Positions 45,201-59,268 of a stretch of DNA of 64,000 nucleotides are shown piece after piece; the first letter of the stretch is position 1, and every line of letters begins with the position of its first letter. Location: assembly GCA_030770545.1 (NCBI GenBank), contig CM061098.1, positions 16,954,001 to 17,018,000 on the forward strand, written 5' to 3'. The position numbers and the translations under genes were made by a program. The notes under the pieces were generated by a model. It did not search any database. It was not told the DNA's origin and saw nothing but the letters and a program-made list of their open reading frames with translations. This DNA comes from Macropodus opercularis (lineage: Eukaryota > Chordata > Actinopteri > Anabantiformes > Osphronemidae).

Positions 45201-48200
45201 AACCCTCTTTATTTAGGCCGGTGCGGGATAACTGAAGGAACAGTGACGCTATTCTTTGCTGCAGCTCCATTTCATGAATTGGATTAGATAGTGTATGATA
45301 AAAATGGATTAAATGGATGGAAATCTATCCAGTTTTAATTTGCAGGTAAAATAAAGCGATGGGCTCGACTGCTGCTCAATCCTGGCTGAGGTTCAAGGAG
45401 CAGATGGATTTTTCCTTGTTGTGCTTATCACCTGAACGAGTTCTCTGAAGCAAATCTGTCAGGCTTAGTAGCTACCATCAAATATGCTGTTATTCACATT
45501 AATGATAAGAGCTTATTAGTGTAAGGGCAAAGCATGCTGGGAGAGACACAGCAGAAAGTCAAAGGGAGGCAGAGGATCCCCGAGAAGACAAACCTCTCCT
45601 CTGTGGCCAAATCAGTGTGCGTCTGAAGCGAGGTGGCCACGTTTCCACGGTGACAGCATTAGCCATCAGATCCATCACTCTCACACTGGGGGAGGATCAC
45701 TTGTAGATCTCACGACTCACTGAGTTGTTTTCCCACCGATCCAACCTAACAGAAGACTCCTAATCCTTGTCTCCTGTGATGTGGGCTTTTGCGCCATTTG
45801 GGGACCTTAGTGCAACAGCAACTAGAGAATAAACTTTGGGAACAGCATCATTAATAACGAGTGAGTCAATGTCTCTTATGTGAGATGCCGCAACAGTTTT
45901 TTGTCTTACATCTCTGAGGGCTTCTGAGTGTGAGGTCTCTTGTTTTTCTTTGATTTCTCACATGAACTGAAGTCGCTTGCTTACAAAATGCAAAGCATAG
46001 CAATGAATAACAAAGAACAGACATGAGTAATAGAGAAGTACTCGAAAAGTGGAAGATGAAAGTCCAAAGTGACTCATCCACGTCTCACGGTAGCTTGGTA
46101 ACAGATCCCTGCGTGCACCCACACGCACAGGTTGGCGTGATGGTCTCCAGCCTGGTCATCTTATCGTCATCAGAGGTTTACTGGTGTTGTGGACGGCTAC
46201 GCTCAGAAACAGAGTGAAGGACCAGATGAAGAGGACGAAGGAGAAAATGCCAACGGGGTCATACCACTGCTTATCAATTCAAATTCACAGGGAGCAAAGT
46301 GAAGTAGTAGTGATGTACAGCAGGACAATCAGTCAGCGTCCACGTTACGTCTCTCTGTTTTTATATTGCATCACAGATCCTACTGTTCCTCTACCGTAGG
46401 TGTTTAGTGAAGCTGAACACAGACCAGTGCTGGGTCGTGTTATGAAGCTTGTTTATGGTGCAGGACTGGGCAGTGAAATAAAATTCATTTGAGTGTTAAA
46501 GTCCTAAAAAAACATTTAATGAGCCTACAGTCGCGGCCGTGATGTGTTGTCCAAGTCATTCCATCCCTTGCCACTAAGACAGTATGTGAATTAATGAAGC
46601 AACTGGGTTTACTGCCTAAGCATTCGGACATCTGTGCACACGCACATACAGCTGGGAGCGTAATGCGCCAGATGCCACTGGCAGAACACACAGTGGGTCG
46701 AGCAGGACTGAAACCAACTTTAGCTCAGTGGCATTAGCGTAATTGATGGCACCTGTCCGGTCCAAAACCAGAACTGAGCAAAGGGTTTTCTGACGGCACA
46801 GCAGGCCCGAGTACAGGCCTCTGGAATTCACTCTGCACAGGAAGCTCTAAAGGTAAAATGACAGAGACTGACATCAAGTTAACTGCACGTGTTACCATGA
46901 TTCCACATCATTAATGAGCCAATGTCAGTATGTGTGATTAGTGTAGGACAAAGAAATGTCTCTAAGAATGTAGAAAACACGAAAACACGTTCAAAGTGAA
47001 TAAATGAAAGCAAACTAGGTCAAGCATCTGTACTGCTAACAAACATTCATTATAATTTTCTATTCCAGTTTATGATCGCAGGTAATTTACTGCCATCATG
47101 GCTCATTAGTTGCAAATGAATCCATAACCTTGAAATCAAGAAGAAGAACTAACTAAATTAACAGAAGAATTCAGTGTATAGAGAAGCAGCAGTGACTGAG
47201 ATGCAGGAGAAAATAAACAGTGGATGGTTAAACACGTGTTCTGAAGGGATCCTCTGAGAAGAACTGGGCGTTTCAGGAAGAGAAGGCTTCCAGATGATTT
47301 CTAGTGGTTCTGCTAAAAGCTTATTGTAGCCTATACTGCTCACTGACTTGTCACATAGGGGACATTGCAGACCTGTCAGAGTGTATATGTCACATAAGGC
47401 CGTCGACAACATAATGGAAATATGTAGCGGCAACAAGAGGCAGATTACTGAGCAGTGGCATGAGAAACCACGGGTTCAGACAGGTTGGCAGAAAGTGAGA
47501 CCAGCGCGGAGCAAAGACAGCATTAGAAGTGTCCATGTACGCAAACAAAGACAGTTATTGGTTCTATTGTTGTATTTCTGACATTGACTAAAACTTAGAG
47601 ACGCTTTCTTTCCTGTAAGCTCCTGGATAAAAATTCAGTCTGAGATGGGGACAAATTCGAGGCTAAAAAACGAAAAGGCTGGAGAGTTTTAGAGACATCC
47701 TGCTGGAGGAAGAGCAGAAAAGAGGAAAGTACTGAGATAAAATTAGGGCTAAAATGGAGGAAAGTACAGAGTGAAGGAGAATGAAAAGATTGGAATGAAT
47801 GGGAGAAGTTGCAAAGGGACAAATGGAGGCAGACAACTTTGTGGGTCATGGTGACATGATGCAGAAGTGGGCTTGGTCCTCCTGACCTGCTGTTGGAACT
47901 TCCCTACCTAGCGCTGCTTTATAGTCTTAAAGGTCAGCAGATTGAACTACTGCGTCATGGTGACCTCACGTATCCTGCGTATCCTGGTTGGAGCATTGTT
48001 CCTGTGTATGATCAGTGTGACAGAAGAAAACTGTCTTTGTGTACGTAGCTGGCATTCGTGTCATTGTTGTCCTTCTCCCTGCTGTTAATAAGTCCTGCTG
48101 CCATTGGGTCGGATTCTGCTGCACGCGGCCGAGGGTTCGTCTGAGAAAAATACGTCTGCTTATGTGAACCACGTTAACGCCACCTTTAGAGGAGAGATGA

Positions 48201-51200
48201 AGGATGTTCATGCTCATTATCCTTGATCCAGACACGTGTCCGTCACTCAGCCGACTTCTGATTTGACTGGTTAATGGCCAGGGCCAGAGATGAACAGTGA
48301 TCAATGAGTGGACTGGACTTGTTCTTACACTCACTTCAGGCTGCGATTGGCTAATATACAGCTGAATCCCAGCCAACACGCTGCTGCATCCATCACATCA
48401 CTCATTCATGCTGACAAACACCTGACTCTACTGCTACACAGCAGCAGCCACGTTTGAGCATAATCGCTTCTGCACCACTGAAACAACAGAGGAAGCGACT
48501 GTTCCGCTTGATTCTTTCATGTTAACAATGTCTGTACTTCTGTTTTCCTCCTTTTGGCTGTTGTTTCTTCACCATCTCTCATTCTTTCCGTCTTTTCTCT
48601 TGTGCCCAATGGTTGCCAAGGTAACTGGCATTAATTCATACAGCCATTGATTCAGCGCTGTACTTAGTACAATTTACTTTTGCGAGCCTCTCTGTGTCTG
48701 CGTGCCAACAGCTTGCTTAGACTGCATTAAACTGTGTGTGAGGAAGTGTTTGTGTTCTTTATGCAGACTTTGTCTATTTTATTAGTGTCTGCCTCCATAT
48801 TTTGTATCTGGACTAAGGGATATTTTTCTTCCCAAGATAGTGTCTCCACAGACAAATAAGAAAGTAGGATAACATAATTTTCAGACTATTAAACAGCACA
48901 ATAAAATATGCTTCAAAAACAAACCCGCAGCCCATCACGCTCTGCACACTGTGCTGTATTATAACATTCGTCTGAAACTGAAAAGATGCTGTTCTGGCAG
49001 ATAATTTAACGTTCAGTGAAGGTGGAATATATTGGACATGGTTTAGGAAAACACACACTAGTGTAGGGCAGACCCCAAAATTCACACTCCACTTCAGGAC
49101 AAAAGCCAAACCACAGATCAAAGGAATCATTGTGGGGAGGAGGGTGTTTCCAGGCGCATATTGGACCCAAACGTCTAACAGAGCTTCCAGTATCCTGTGC
49201 ACAGATGGACGAAGCATCATTAGGACTCAAACTGAAAACAGGTAGTGAAGTAAACCAGTTTGCGACTGTGTGAGACGTGAGACCAGCTGATGGTCCTCCT
49301 TCAAGCGTAGCGTTGATCCAAAACATGCAGCCACGACAACAGGACAAGTCCCCAACCGAGACTGAAGCCCTGAGAAATGTGTGAAGAGACCTGATGACAG
49401 CAGTTCGCATGTGAAGTGATACAATACAGCACAGTCCCGTCTCTGCCTGTCACTCCTCTCCTCCACACACACACACACACCTTGACTTCATTATCTGCGC
49501 TCTGCGATCAGGATGTCAGCCGCAGCAACCATGGTAACAAGTAGAGAAAGCAGGAAACTGTTGAGCTTCTCAGCCACTTCACACCAACGCATCATTAATG
49601 TCATTTAACTCGCCCCTCTGTGACACTTTCTATCCCTCCATCTGTTTTCTTCCCTCGCTCCCTGTCTCTTCCCTTCGCCCCATCCTCTCTCCTCCTGCCG
49701 GTGCCGCTACTGTCTCACCCATCTGTCTCAGCCTGTCTCTCTCCATCGCTCTCTCTCAGGATGTCTGAGTCAGGTTTTTAGATTGAGCTTTACTGATGAT
49801 TCACAATCGCTGGTTACTTCCCAGTGTGTGTGAGAGAGAGAGACTGTGAGTCTGTACCAGAATCACTGTAAGCTCTGACCATTCATATTTATACACGCAT
49901 TTCTCTTTGTGCATGAATAATAAAGTGCAGCAGCTTCTCCGCAGTGCAACACTAAATTATTAGAAGTAAACTGTTCTTTCTAATTCATGGCTTATTGGAA
50001 ACAAATAAGCTCCCGCTCAGCGTAATATGTAATATAGTCTCTTATTCGTATATTTTGTGCTGTTGATTTCTGCACTGAATTACTTATTTTTTCACTGTTT
50101 AAGAACAATAATTCTGTGTTATAACATTCAATATGTCAAACTGAAAAACAAACTGAAAAAATAAATACACAGTGATGTAATGTGTGAAATTCCAGTGACT
50201 GTAATACAAAATGTGTGATTAAATTAGGGGCGGAGCAACCTTATTAAATAAATTGTCATTGTATATTAATAATAAACGTATGTTTTGTTTATGATGTGCA
50301 ATAGCAACAGTCACAACCAACAGATGCGTGTTTTGTCGAAATCTAGGCGCGTTTGTGTAACTGGAGAAGAAGAGAGGCAGCTTTTAAATGGAGTAACAGC
50401 GACATCTGGTGGTCACAGGCAGTAATGGCTGCTCTCAGCAAATACGTCTATTCATCACATGACGTGGGAGATCATGCTGCTGTTTTTATAGAAAAGAAAC
50501 CAATTTTCATTTATTCTTTGCATCTCACCTTCACATATGAGACTATACCAACTGATAATTAAAACGTGCTTAAGATTCATTCTAGCCTTACAGCAACACT
50601 GCATTTTACATCATTTTATTTTTAAAGGTAACTTTTACATAGAATGAATCACTTTAACTTCACACAGCAGCATCTGAAATAATGATGGTCCTGATATCCA
50701 GAAACATGCAGTTATAGATGTGAACACTAGATGGTAGACGTGGGACATCATTTCAAAGCTGACTGGATGCTCTGTTTCTGTTTATCCTCCTTTCCATTAA
50801 TCATTAATCACTAATCTATATTGTCTTGACTGAAGGATGTGCTAGAGAAAAAAATGGTGACAAAAATTATCTATAGTCAATCTGAGAACACATTGTTCTT
50901 TTTGTCTGGTTTACCTTCAAGTGGCAGTTTTTTTTATTTGTTGAGCTGGACTCCAGGAGTCAAATATTGTGCATGCGTGAATAGATTTCAAAAAGAAGCA
51001 GTTTGTTTTGTTTCATGCAGTTGGTGAAGGGAACAGAAAGTTGAGTGGGGACTTCCTGAGGTGGCTGGTCCAGATGATGAGAGCAGAGGAGAGGAAGGAG
51101 GGGGAAGCCTCATAAACATGAACATGAACAGAGAGAAAATTATTAAAGATAAAATACACAAAAGAGGACAGGCTGTTACTATGACTAATGGCGTGTGGTC

Positions 51201-51659
51201 TAACAGCAATCAAGGCAACGGGCCAGAAATCCAGAGGCCTCACAAACAGGAAGTAGACAGAGAACTGAGAACTGCAACTGAAACTGAAACAGCAGTTTCT
51301 GAACAAGCAGTGTGTGCAGAAAAGTGTGAAACACGGACACATCTGCTACTGTGACACAAAGCTAAACCACACGCACAAAGACGCATTTTCCACTTCCACA
51401 CACAGACGCTGAGCGGTATTCCCGTGCACTTGTGTGTTAACTTGCATACTTCAACACCAAGCCTTTAATTTCTATCTCAACACGTCTCTTACAGTGCCGA
51501 CAAACCTTATGCCTTTAAAATGTTTTTACATTCACATGTTTATCTTCACAGCAACCGATAGGAAACTTCTCTCAGTTTGTCTCCAGGTGGACTCTGACCT
51601 AGTGCACATTAAATCAGTGATCTACAAGTTTTGATACAAAACAAGTTTTTACACCACAG

Positions 51660-53108
51660 TATAAATAAAAAAAAAAGAAACTTTATTCAGATTTACACGT
51701 TGATTCACATGTAATATACACAGAACAGTGGTGACAAAGCAAAGAAAACTTGCAGCAAGCAGAGCAATTACCTGTAGTTTTTCTTTCGGCCAAATGATCG
51801 TGTGCTTCAGAGTGAAACGCAGGAATGAGACACGCCTCAGTTTCACGTTAAGTGACTCAGCAAAACACAACTTGGACAAGTTGAATTTGTGAAAACACTT
51901 TTACGTTGCTGCTCAGGCTATTACACCATCACTTAAATACACAAACTGAAGCAGAAACAGATTCCAGGAATAAGTGCACTTTAGTTATTCCTTTATATTC
52001 TATTATGATTTTCTAAGGCAATGTATGCTGAAGTGATTTTGATCTTGTTCATGTAGAGCATCAATATTTTAAAAAATGTAATAAAATTCACTGAAGGCCC
52101 TGATAGGAACCAAGCTGTTCACACGCCTGCCACCATGTACATGTGACAGTACAAACGTGATCATTTGGTCACTAAAACTACACAGTTTTTCAGATGTGGC
52201 CTAACAGCAAAAAGGTTGCAAAAAAGATACAAACCAAAGTGAGCATACATTGGTTTAGATATCGCCTGTGTATTGTAGCGGGTTGAGTAGCATTTCCACA
52301 GAGAAGCCGAACAACTTCCAGCTAGGTTTCAGTAAGTGATGCAAGTTTTAAAAGAAAAGAAAAAGGCACATGGAAGAAACATTTGGTAAAGCGCCATTTT
52401 CACGTTAGCCGTCAAGTAAACTCAAACCAGGACTCAGTGATAATGGTAATTGTTTGTCCAGTGTTAAAATCTCCAGGAGCCTGGTTCTAAAACATGGCAG
52501 GTTCCTATTGGTTCCGTTGTTCCGCTGTTCCCACTGGAGCTTTGTGGAAGGCAAGCGTGTCTGTGCTTTAGCCTGCTAGCTGCTAACAGTAGATTCCCAC
52601 CTTACTAGTGACTAAGAAGCAAATACAAACATTTCACATTGTAGGTTATTTGAAGCCACTCAGACTTGGTTTAAATAAGTTTTAACCATCAAGCTGGCTG
52701 CTGTAAATGATTGTGAAATAAATTAAGAAAAGTGATTCCTATGCTGCTCTAGTTCATCACTGTGGCCTCTGTGCAGCAACCTCAGTTGAGAAACGAGGTT
52801 TGGGCTCCAGAGACCGTAGCCCTGCTCCTACTTCACACTCACGTTGCATGTGAGTGTAAGTTTTAATTGCACTTTGTGCCTTCCTTTAACACGAAGTTAA
52901 ATTATGGTAGTACCATAACGCGATCCTATGTCTCACTTAAGCAAATACATCGACAACTGCACTCAAAGCGCAAATGCAGCAAGCTGGCTTTCACTCGGCC
53001 ACCTGCTGTGTCACTAGCAGACTAAAGCACAGATAGTTTGAATCCAGCCACGCGCTATCAAAAAGGCACAAATGTTCAATGAGGACTCGGTCTGTCTGTC
53101 TGTCTCTC

Positions 53109-53152
<44 letters not shown>

Positions 53153-54163
53153 TAGTGCTGTCTGTAAGGTGCTGAAGCGGCTTGCAGGCAAACATTCATA
53201 CAAGCTATTTACATTATTAACATTAGGAGAGAGAGTCTGTCAGTTGATCCGTCTGTGTGTTTGGCAGGTACATGGTCCTGAGATGTCCAGACAGACACAT
53301 ACATTAAAACAGCAGGGGCTCCACCGTAGGGCAAATCAGGGCTTAGTCATGCTTGTTACGCTTTATGGTGCTGATAACACTGCAAATATGTTTGTGTTCT
53401 GGTTTGTCCAAAATGTGATTTCCCCGTGACGGTATCTAATCAAGGTTCAGTACAAGCACACAAGGCTCCTCGATTGTTCCATCCATGTGTCCCACATACA
53501 GGCTTTTTATGCTACTTTTTATGGTAACCGTTGAGCTTACGCTATTTCTGAAATAATAGGTAAGTGCTTCCAGGTTTAACTTTAGGCAGTTTTAGGTAAT
53601 TAGAGGCTGTACACAGAACATAATCACCACAGAGGATAAATACAAGAATGCTCTGTCATCACTCATTAAAAATGTCCTTAAAACAATTCATTCATTAGTG
53701 ACAATTTTTTCTCATTCAGCAACATAAAACTTAATGTTAAAGTGTTGGCACAAAGCCGGAGGAAACTAAAACGCCTCCCACTGACACATGGACGATGGAG
53801 GCGTCTAATGGGTCAGATCCTGACCAAAACCCAAAACCTCATCAGAAACCTGTTCAGACATGGGGAGATGATTTCATTTATATGACGCCATAACTCATTT
53901 ATATGACACCAAACTCTTGCAGCTGCATCAATGTGTTGAGTAAAGGCAGGACTTAAAATCTCACTAATTATTTGAGGACTGGTGAATTTCATTTACGCCA
54001 GTCAGCAATTTCTCAAACTAAAAAGAGGAATCTGAGGAGAGGCCTGCCCTAAACACAATCCACAGTAAAAGCATAGATTTGGACGTTAGTCCCTCGTGGC
54101 CCTGATGGAAAAAAAGCAACATTTTCAGCCCCGGAGGCAGTGATGAGACTCCCCTATTTGGGG
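51660..54163 (-). other. irf2: irf2 3' UTR (probable) and polyadenylation signal
   Basis: The irf2 stop codon is at 54164-54166. Reading on along the minus strand, the clearest AATAAA is at 51687-51682, giving a 3' UTR of up to about 2.5 kb. An earlier variant signal is possible. A long (AC)21 microsatellite lies inside at 53110-53151. Extent uncertain. Confidence 0.45.
53110..53151 (+). repeat. (AC)21 microsatellite
   Basis: An uninterrupted AC repeat, about 42 bases, in the presumed irf2 3' UTR. Confidence 0.95.
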
Positions 54164-57100
54164 TCAGGACGAAGTAACATCAGAAGTTTTCATAATGACA
54201 CTCGCACGCATCTCATGAGTGGGGGTGGCTGCTGGAGACATGTGAGAGTTCGGGCTGTAGGTGGTCATCCAGTTGTCAGTGTGGTAGCTGATGAGCGGAG
54301 CCGGGTCCCGTGTACTGGTGACCTTAAAGTTAGGCTTGTTTGCACCTACAAATGTGGCCATGCCCGGAAGAGAGCACGGGGGAACCCTGAGAACTGCGGT
54401 GTGGTAGTCCCGCTTCCAGATCGCACCAACGCCCTGTCCGTCAAAACAGGTCAAAGGAGAACATGAGGAAGATGTCCCACGGCAGCACCAGTAACACCAC
54501 ACAGCTGAAACAGAATCCGAATCTGAAAGCTGTTCTAACATGCTAACGTTCAAACACTAAAACCTGCATTTATACCTACTATAGTGGTTCATACCTGACA
54601 CCACAGATTATGATGTGATTATGATATTATTTCTGTTTTGCAACACAGTTACACACACAGCTGTGATCTAACTCTTGACTGAATGTACGGTGGGTACAAC
54701 ATAACACAAAGAACAACCACAGATCAAACTGTTAATGTTTGACAGTTTCTGACAAGCCCCTCCTTTTTCTCAGTCTCGCAACTTTACAGGAAGGAACACG
54801 CACACGCACGCACACAAACACACACACACGCACACAAACACACGCGCGCACACACACACACACGCCCTGTTTAAGCAGTAAAGTTGTAACAGGTAGAAAC
54901 CTGTTTTCGTGAACATCAAACCAGTTAATAATTCATTCATCACTCTCTGCTCTCTGGATCTAAGTGTCTATAAGTGTGACTCACCTCTTTGGTTTCTTCT
55001 GTGTCACTGTCTGTTTCACTGCCTATTGGAAAACGAACAAACAGTAATGAGGAAACATCGACCATAAATTACAAAAAGTACAAGTGAAATGTTTGGACAC
55101 TTTTGTTTGAGGTAAACAGAGAGAAAATATCCCAACATCTGACTGTACATTAGAGAGAATAAAGACAGAGAAGGAAGAAAGACATAAATTACATCTTGAT
55201 TTTAGCCAGAAACCTGTGAGGTAACGTTTGCGCCAGCAGCACATTTCATCCTGTTTAAACAGTGTAAATGGTGCCAACATCAGGACACCGAGGCACAAAA
55301 CAAACAAGCACACAGTAACACAACTACATGCGTATACATTCAAAAGCAGAAAACAAAGAAAATCAACAAGGGAGAAAAAAATATCCAAGAATGAAGAAAG
55401 ATAAAACAAATCTTTGAGAAAAGAAAGACAAAAGGAATGAGTGCAGCTAGAGCCAGTTCTGCCTGAATGACTGGTTCAGACGGCAAAACAAATGCAAAGA
55501 AGTGAACAAACTAGATCAAGTCATGGGTTGACTCAATTAGTTCAGTTTCAGTAGGAAGAATGGATGTATTATTATGCATATGCTGTAAGCTTGAACTGGA
55601 CTGGTCTTAACAAAAGCAAAGGCAGCAGCCGTGAGGATTTTCTTGTGTTTCACGTCTATCTCTGCTTTGTTTTTCACTTTCAAATGTCTTCTGAAACTGC
55701 TTGTCACTACAGATGCAATCTGTAACACAACACATTCTTTCTTTTTGTTTGCTTGCGTAAGAGGAGATGCACGACTGATAGTGATTTTGTCTTGGGTACC
55801 TGTTTTGACCACATTTTTTCTTGCAAAACATGCAAACCACAAAACAACAAATGATCGGAGAAAGGACTTGTCTTCTATAAATGGTAACCACTGAGTTTTA
55901 AAATAGGACATTTCATGCAGCTGTGGTCGAATGTGGGGTTGCGAATAACTACAACAGCTGCTTCTACAGCCCTGGAACCAACCTGTTAATAAGCTTTGAA
56001 GTGTGAAAATCATCTGTGTGTGTGTGTGCAATGTCTCACCACAGCACGACGACACAGGAGAAATTTGCAGTGGGTACGAGTGGGAGGAGCTGACCATCTG
56101 CTCTTCGTTCTCAGTGGTCACTTCGATGGTCTGACAGACAAATGGCAGCTGTTCGCTCGTGATGACACCGTCTTCTACTGAACTTTGAATGGCTATGAAC
56201 GCACACACAGGACATGGTACTATGAGCATGTGTGCACTTAATGTGTGGACATGATGGCTGTGTCTAGTCACACAGCATCTACAGTATAAATGGTAAAGTT
56301 GTATTAAAGTACAGATATTTTCATTATTTTTGTCTATTTGCAACTGGCAACCTACAGACGAAGTCATGATACGTGAGGTACAGTACCTAGTGCGCTGTCT
56401 GCCACCGTCAGCTCTACTGCTTCCTGTTTGACCACCTCTTGCTTGGTGTAGTCGACAGGTCCAGCCTGAGCGTTGAGAATGGTCTCGTCTGGAGATGGAG
56501 AAATTAACTGAAAGAGAGAAGGTCAGACAGAAAAATGAAAAACAAACAACACTAAAACAAAAATGTAGCAAACAGTGCAAAGATGTTTTTCATCACATTG
56601 TGATAACCGCCTACAGGATGTTTAAGAATGGAGAGGTTAGATTTTGTGATACTGTATCAATTCTCAAAAACACTTACGGTAATTGATTTCAAATTAAGGC
56701 AAAAATTCACTTCAGTGGATCAGTGCGTCGCATTTGATAGTCTGTGTTTTGGACAGTAGATGAAGTGAGCACTGACATTATGACAGGTTTGTCAAATTGA
56801 ATTAAAAGATTTATTATATTGCTGAATTTTGTTGTATCATATTTAATTGTAACATTTATGTCATGATATAAATCATGTCATTCACACAGAACAATATAAA
56901 AATATATAAATATATTAAAGTTCACTTGCAACAGTTGTCTGTGCCTCCCCTACAAGTGTATGCAGAACATCTTTAATATATAAGTGATGCTCAGACATGG
57001 TTGGGTGTAGTAGCCCAGCGCAGGGAAAGTCTGAGGGTTTTTGATGCATTTTTGATCTAAAAATGACTCCAAGTAACAATATCAGGACACTTGATCCGTG

Positions 57101-57744
57101 GATCACTCCAGGCATGTAAACGCACAAAGCTATCTGACAAGATCTACTAAACTCAGCAGGCTATTAAAAAAGCCTCTGTGTTCTGCCCATAACCACCTCA
57201 GAAAAACACCTTAATGTGTTTCTGTTCATGTCTGCAGGGAAATACTGAATAAAAATACACTTACTCTAGAATATTTAAGATATTTATGATGACAAGTTGT
57301 TGTGATTCAGGAAAAAGAAGTCAACTGCAACTTCGTTACTCAAATACCAGTTGAACAGGCAGCTACTGGTTTAGTTTCTGTGCACAGCTCAGAACAGACA
57401 CAACCAAATGCAAGAGGAAAGCTTGGTTACTGGCACGATTCTGCAGCAAACGTGTCATGTGAGAACCTGAGCGGATTGTTCGTGTACGATACTCTGGACA
57501 CATGCCAGGTCTGGAATGAGTAATGTTTCCAGAAATGTTTTGCTTTGTTTCAGCCGGGAAAAAACGGCAGTAACTGTTTCTGTGACATCAGTAAACAAGA
57601 TGCAAGGAGAAACTGTTTTATTGACCTGAAGTCAAGTGTGAAGTAGCACACAATTTCGTACATTTAAAAGGATTTTTCTGGACACACTTCAATTTTTATA
57701 TATTTATTTATATATATATAGTCAGTGCTCACTTATATAGATAG

Positions 57745-57782
<38 letters not shown>

Positions 57783-58882
57783 CCCTAAAACCAAAGCCAT
57801 ATCAGTCGTGTGCCTTTCATGTGTGCAGAGGACTTTTAGTTGTTTCCGTACCTCTTTGTTTGCCTTTGGCTTCCCTTCCTTATCTGTCTTCTTCTTTCCT
57901 ACATGGACATTCAGAAAGGAAGACACATATTGTATACATTGATTTAAAAGTACTGAAAGGATAATTACACCCTGAAATTCTTCAGTTCAGAATATAGCAG
58001 TTATCTGTAGGCCCGTAAACAAAGCCCAACACAAGAATCAATAAGGTTATATAGGTTACTCTTTAACTAAACCGAGCTGCAGCACTGACCTTTCTTCAGG
58101 CTTCTTTCTGAGGACGAGAGCATCTTATAAACCCTGAAGGCATTTGTTCCCTTTTTGATGCTTTTATCCTTCACCTCCTCGATGTCTGGCAAGCTGTTCA
58201 TGGCGCAGCGGAAATTTGCTTTCCACGTCTTTGGATCTGGACGGTCTACACCTGGCTGATACTTTCCTACACATACATGAGGACAGAACACCACACAGAA
58301 ACTGTTTGTTAATTATTGTGTATAACGTAAGGTATGTCCAAATACTGATCACTAACAAACTACAGTAGGTCACTAAGACTAATTATGGAAAATAGGCTCA
58401 TGTTTCCACACCTTTAAACACTCGATTAGAGTAGGGGGCAATCTCAAATCATGAGAGTGTTTATTTCTTAACAAAAAAGAATTAACAAACAAAGGTATAA
58501 TTGATCTGAGACAGAAAACCGATCTTGGTTTTGGGTAGTCTTGAGAATGAAACTAAAAAGGAGAACCAGTGATTTTCACCATGGTTGTAAGTTAAATCTG
58601 CATATTACCAGTATGTATGGCCCATCTCATAAAGAGTGGAGCATCTTTCTCCAGGTCCCAGCCATGACGTGCCGCATGCATCCATGGAATTTGGAAGATT
58701 CGCTTTTCCTACAAAACATTTACATTTGGTCAGTTCAGAATTGATATTGTGCATGTGTTTATTTAGTGTGTGTGTGTGTGTGTGTGTATTCTTACTTTGT
58801 TTACCCATTTGAGTCCTGGTATCTGACAGGAGTTGATTTGCTCCTCCAGCCACGGCCTCATCCTCATTCTTTCTACTGGCAT
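54164..58882 (-). CDS. irf2: Interferon regulatory factor 2 (eight coding exons)
   Basis: Exons, minus strand: 58882-58796 (exon starts 58888), 58708-58609, 58266-58090, 57898-57852, 56507-56387, 56192-56040, 55022-54985, 54433-54164. All have GT-AG borders and phases agree, giving 330 codons (human IRF2 has 349). The protein starts MPVERMRMRPWLEEQINS. The N-terminal DNA-binding domain keeps all five IRF tryptophans (W11, W26, W38, W46, W58) and NFRCAMNSLPDIEEVKDKS. It binds ISRE/IRF-E DNA in the nucleus, antagonising IRF1 at interferon genes and activating others. A basic Lys-rich segment (about 117-137) follows, then IRF2-specific blocks EVTTENEEQ and YPLQISPVSS (about 203-226), LPGMATFV, and a tail MRASVIMKTSDVTSS. 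The VEV/IKKGTNAFRVYKML details match IRF2 rather than IRF1. Exon 5 keeps the 47-base length I infer for human. Confidence 0.95.
54798..54866 (+). repeat. Interrupted (AC)n/(CGCA) microsatellite in irf2 last intron
   Basis: CACACGCACGCACACAAACA-type repeats with ACACAC runs. Confidence 0.85.
57736..57782 (+). repeat. Compound (GATA)n(GA)n microsatellite in irf2 intron
   Basis: About seven TAGA/GATA units run straight into about eight GA units, 70 bases from an irf2 exon border. Confidence 0.95.
58765..58788 (+). repeat. (TG)n microsatellite next to irf2 exon 2
   Basis: A TG run ends a few bases from the splice donor at 58795 (GT on the minus strand), so the intron starts almost inside a CA repeat. 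Confidence 0.9.
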
Positions 58883-59230
58883 TGTTTCCTGTTAACACAC
58901 AATTATATGTGATCTTCCATTCAGTAACATGTGTCTGTGAGATAACTAAAGTAAGGCTGTATTATTTTGATAGAAATGTGTTTTTACAGGCGACGATGCA
59001 AATGCCAATTACACACTATTACACATGGTTTTTACTCGCCAAACACCATGACAGGAAGCAAACCTTTTTCCCAATCAAACAATTAACCATGGGGAACAAA
59101 GGAAATGGTTGAATCGTGTTTATCTGTGGCTGTAAAGATAAAAAGAAAACCTGTCCTGTTTTACTGCTTGATTTGTTTTAGAAAGTCTCACAAGCTTGTT
59201 CTTAAAACTGCCAAATAATGTCTGCAACTG

Positions 59231-59268
59231 CAGATAAGTTCATCGTGACGCCACGATGAACTTATCTG
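59231..59268. repeat. Perfect 17-bp inverted repeat in irf2 intron 1
   Basis: CAGATAAGTTCATCGTG (59231-59247), spacer ACGC, then its exact reverse complement (59252-59268). It can form a 17-bp hairpin with a 4-base loop in RNA of either strand or a DNA cruciform. Confidence 0.95.

Larger units (their letters stand above)
37546..51650. other. Long gene-poor stretch downstream of irf2
   Basis: No coding exon could be supported. It contains a 10-bp minisatellite at 41131-41160, a G-rich repeat at 42148-42220, two near-copies of CATGATRCTTGGCTTGGT at about 43671 and 43708, a purine-rich block at about 47640-47830, a CA run at 49464-49482 and a pyrimidine-rich block at about 49610-49760. The segments 40960-41280 and 43134-43420 look like decayed transposable-element DNA but I cannot name the family. 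Confidence 0.45.

Noticed and set aside
46190..46262. Minus-strand hydrophobic open segment with a possible donor, reading like a membrane helix
   Set aside because: Only about 40 codons between stops, a weak acceptor, no recognisable family and no partner exons.
55537..56580. 347-codon minus-strand ORF
   Set aside because: It is a chance open frame running through irf2 introns and the exon at 56192-56040. Only the exon part is coding.
57181..57240. Possible 22-base irf2 microexon (minus strand, between good-looking AG and GT)
   Set aside because: Its phase does not fit the neighbouring exons (it would create a stop), and the exon with acceptor at 56508 already joins in phase.
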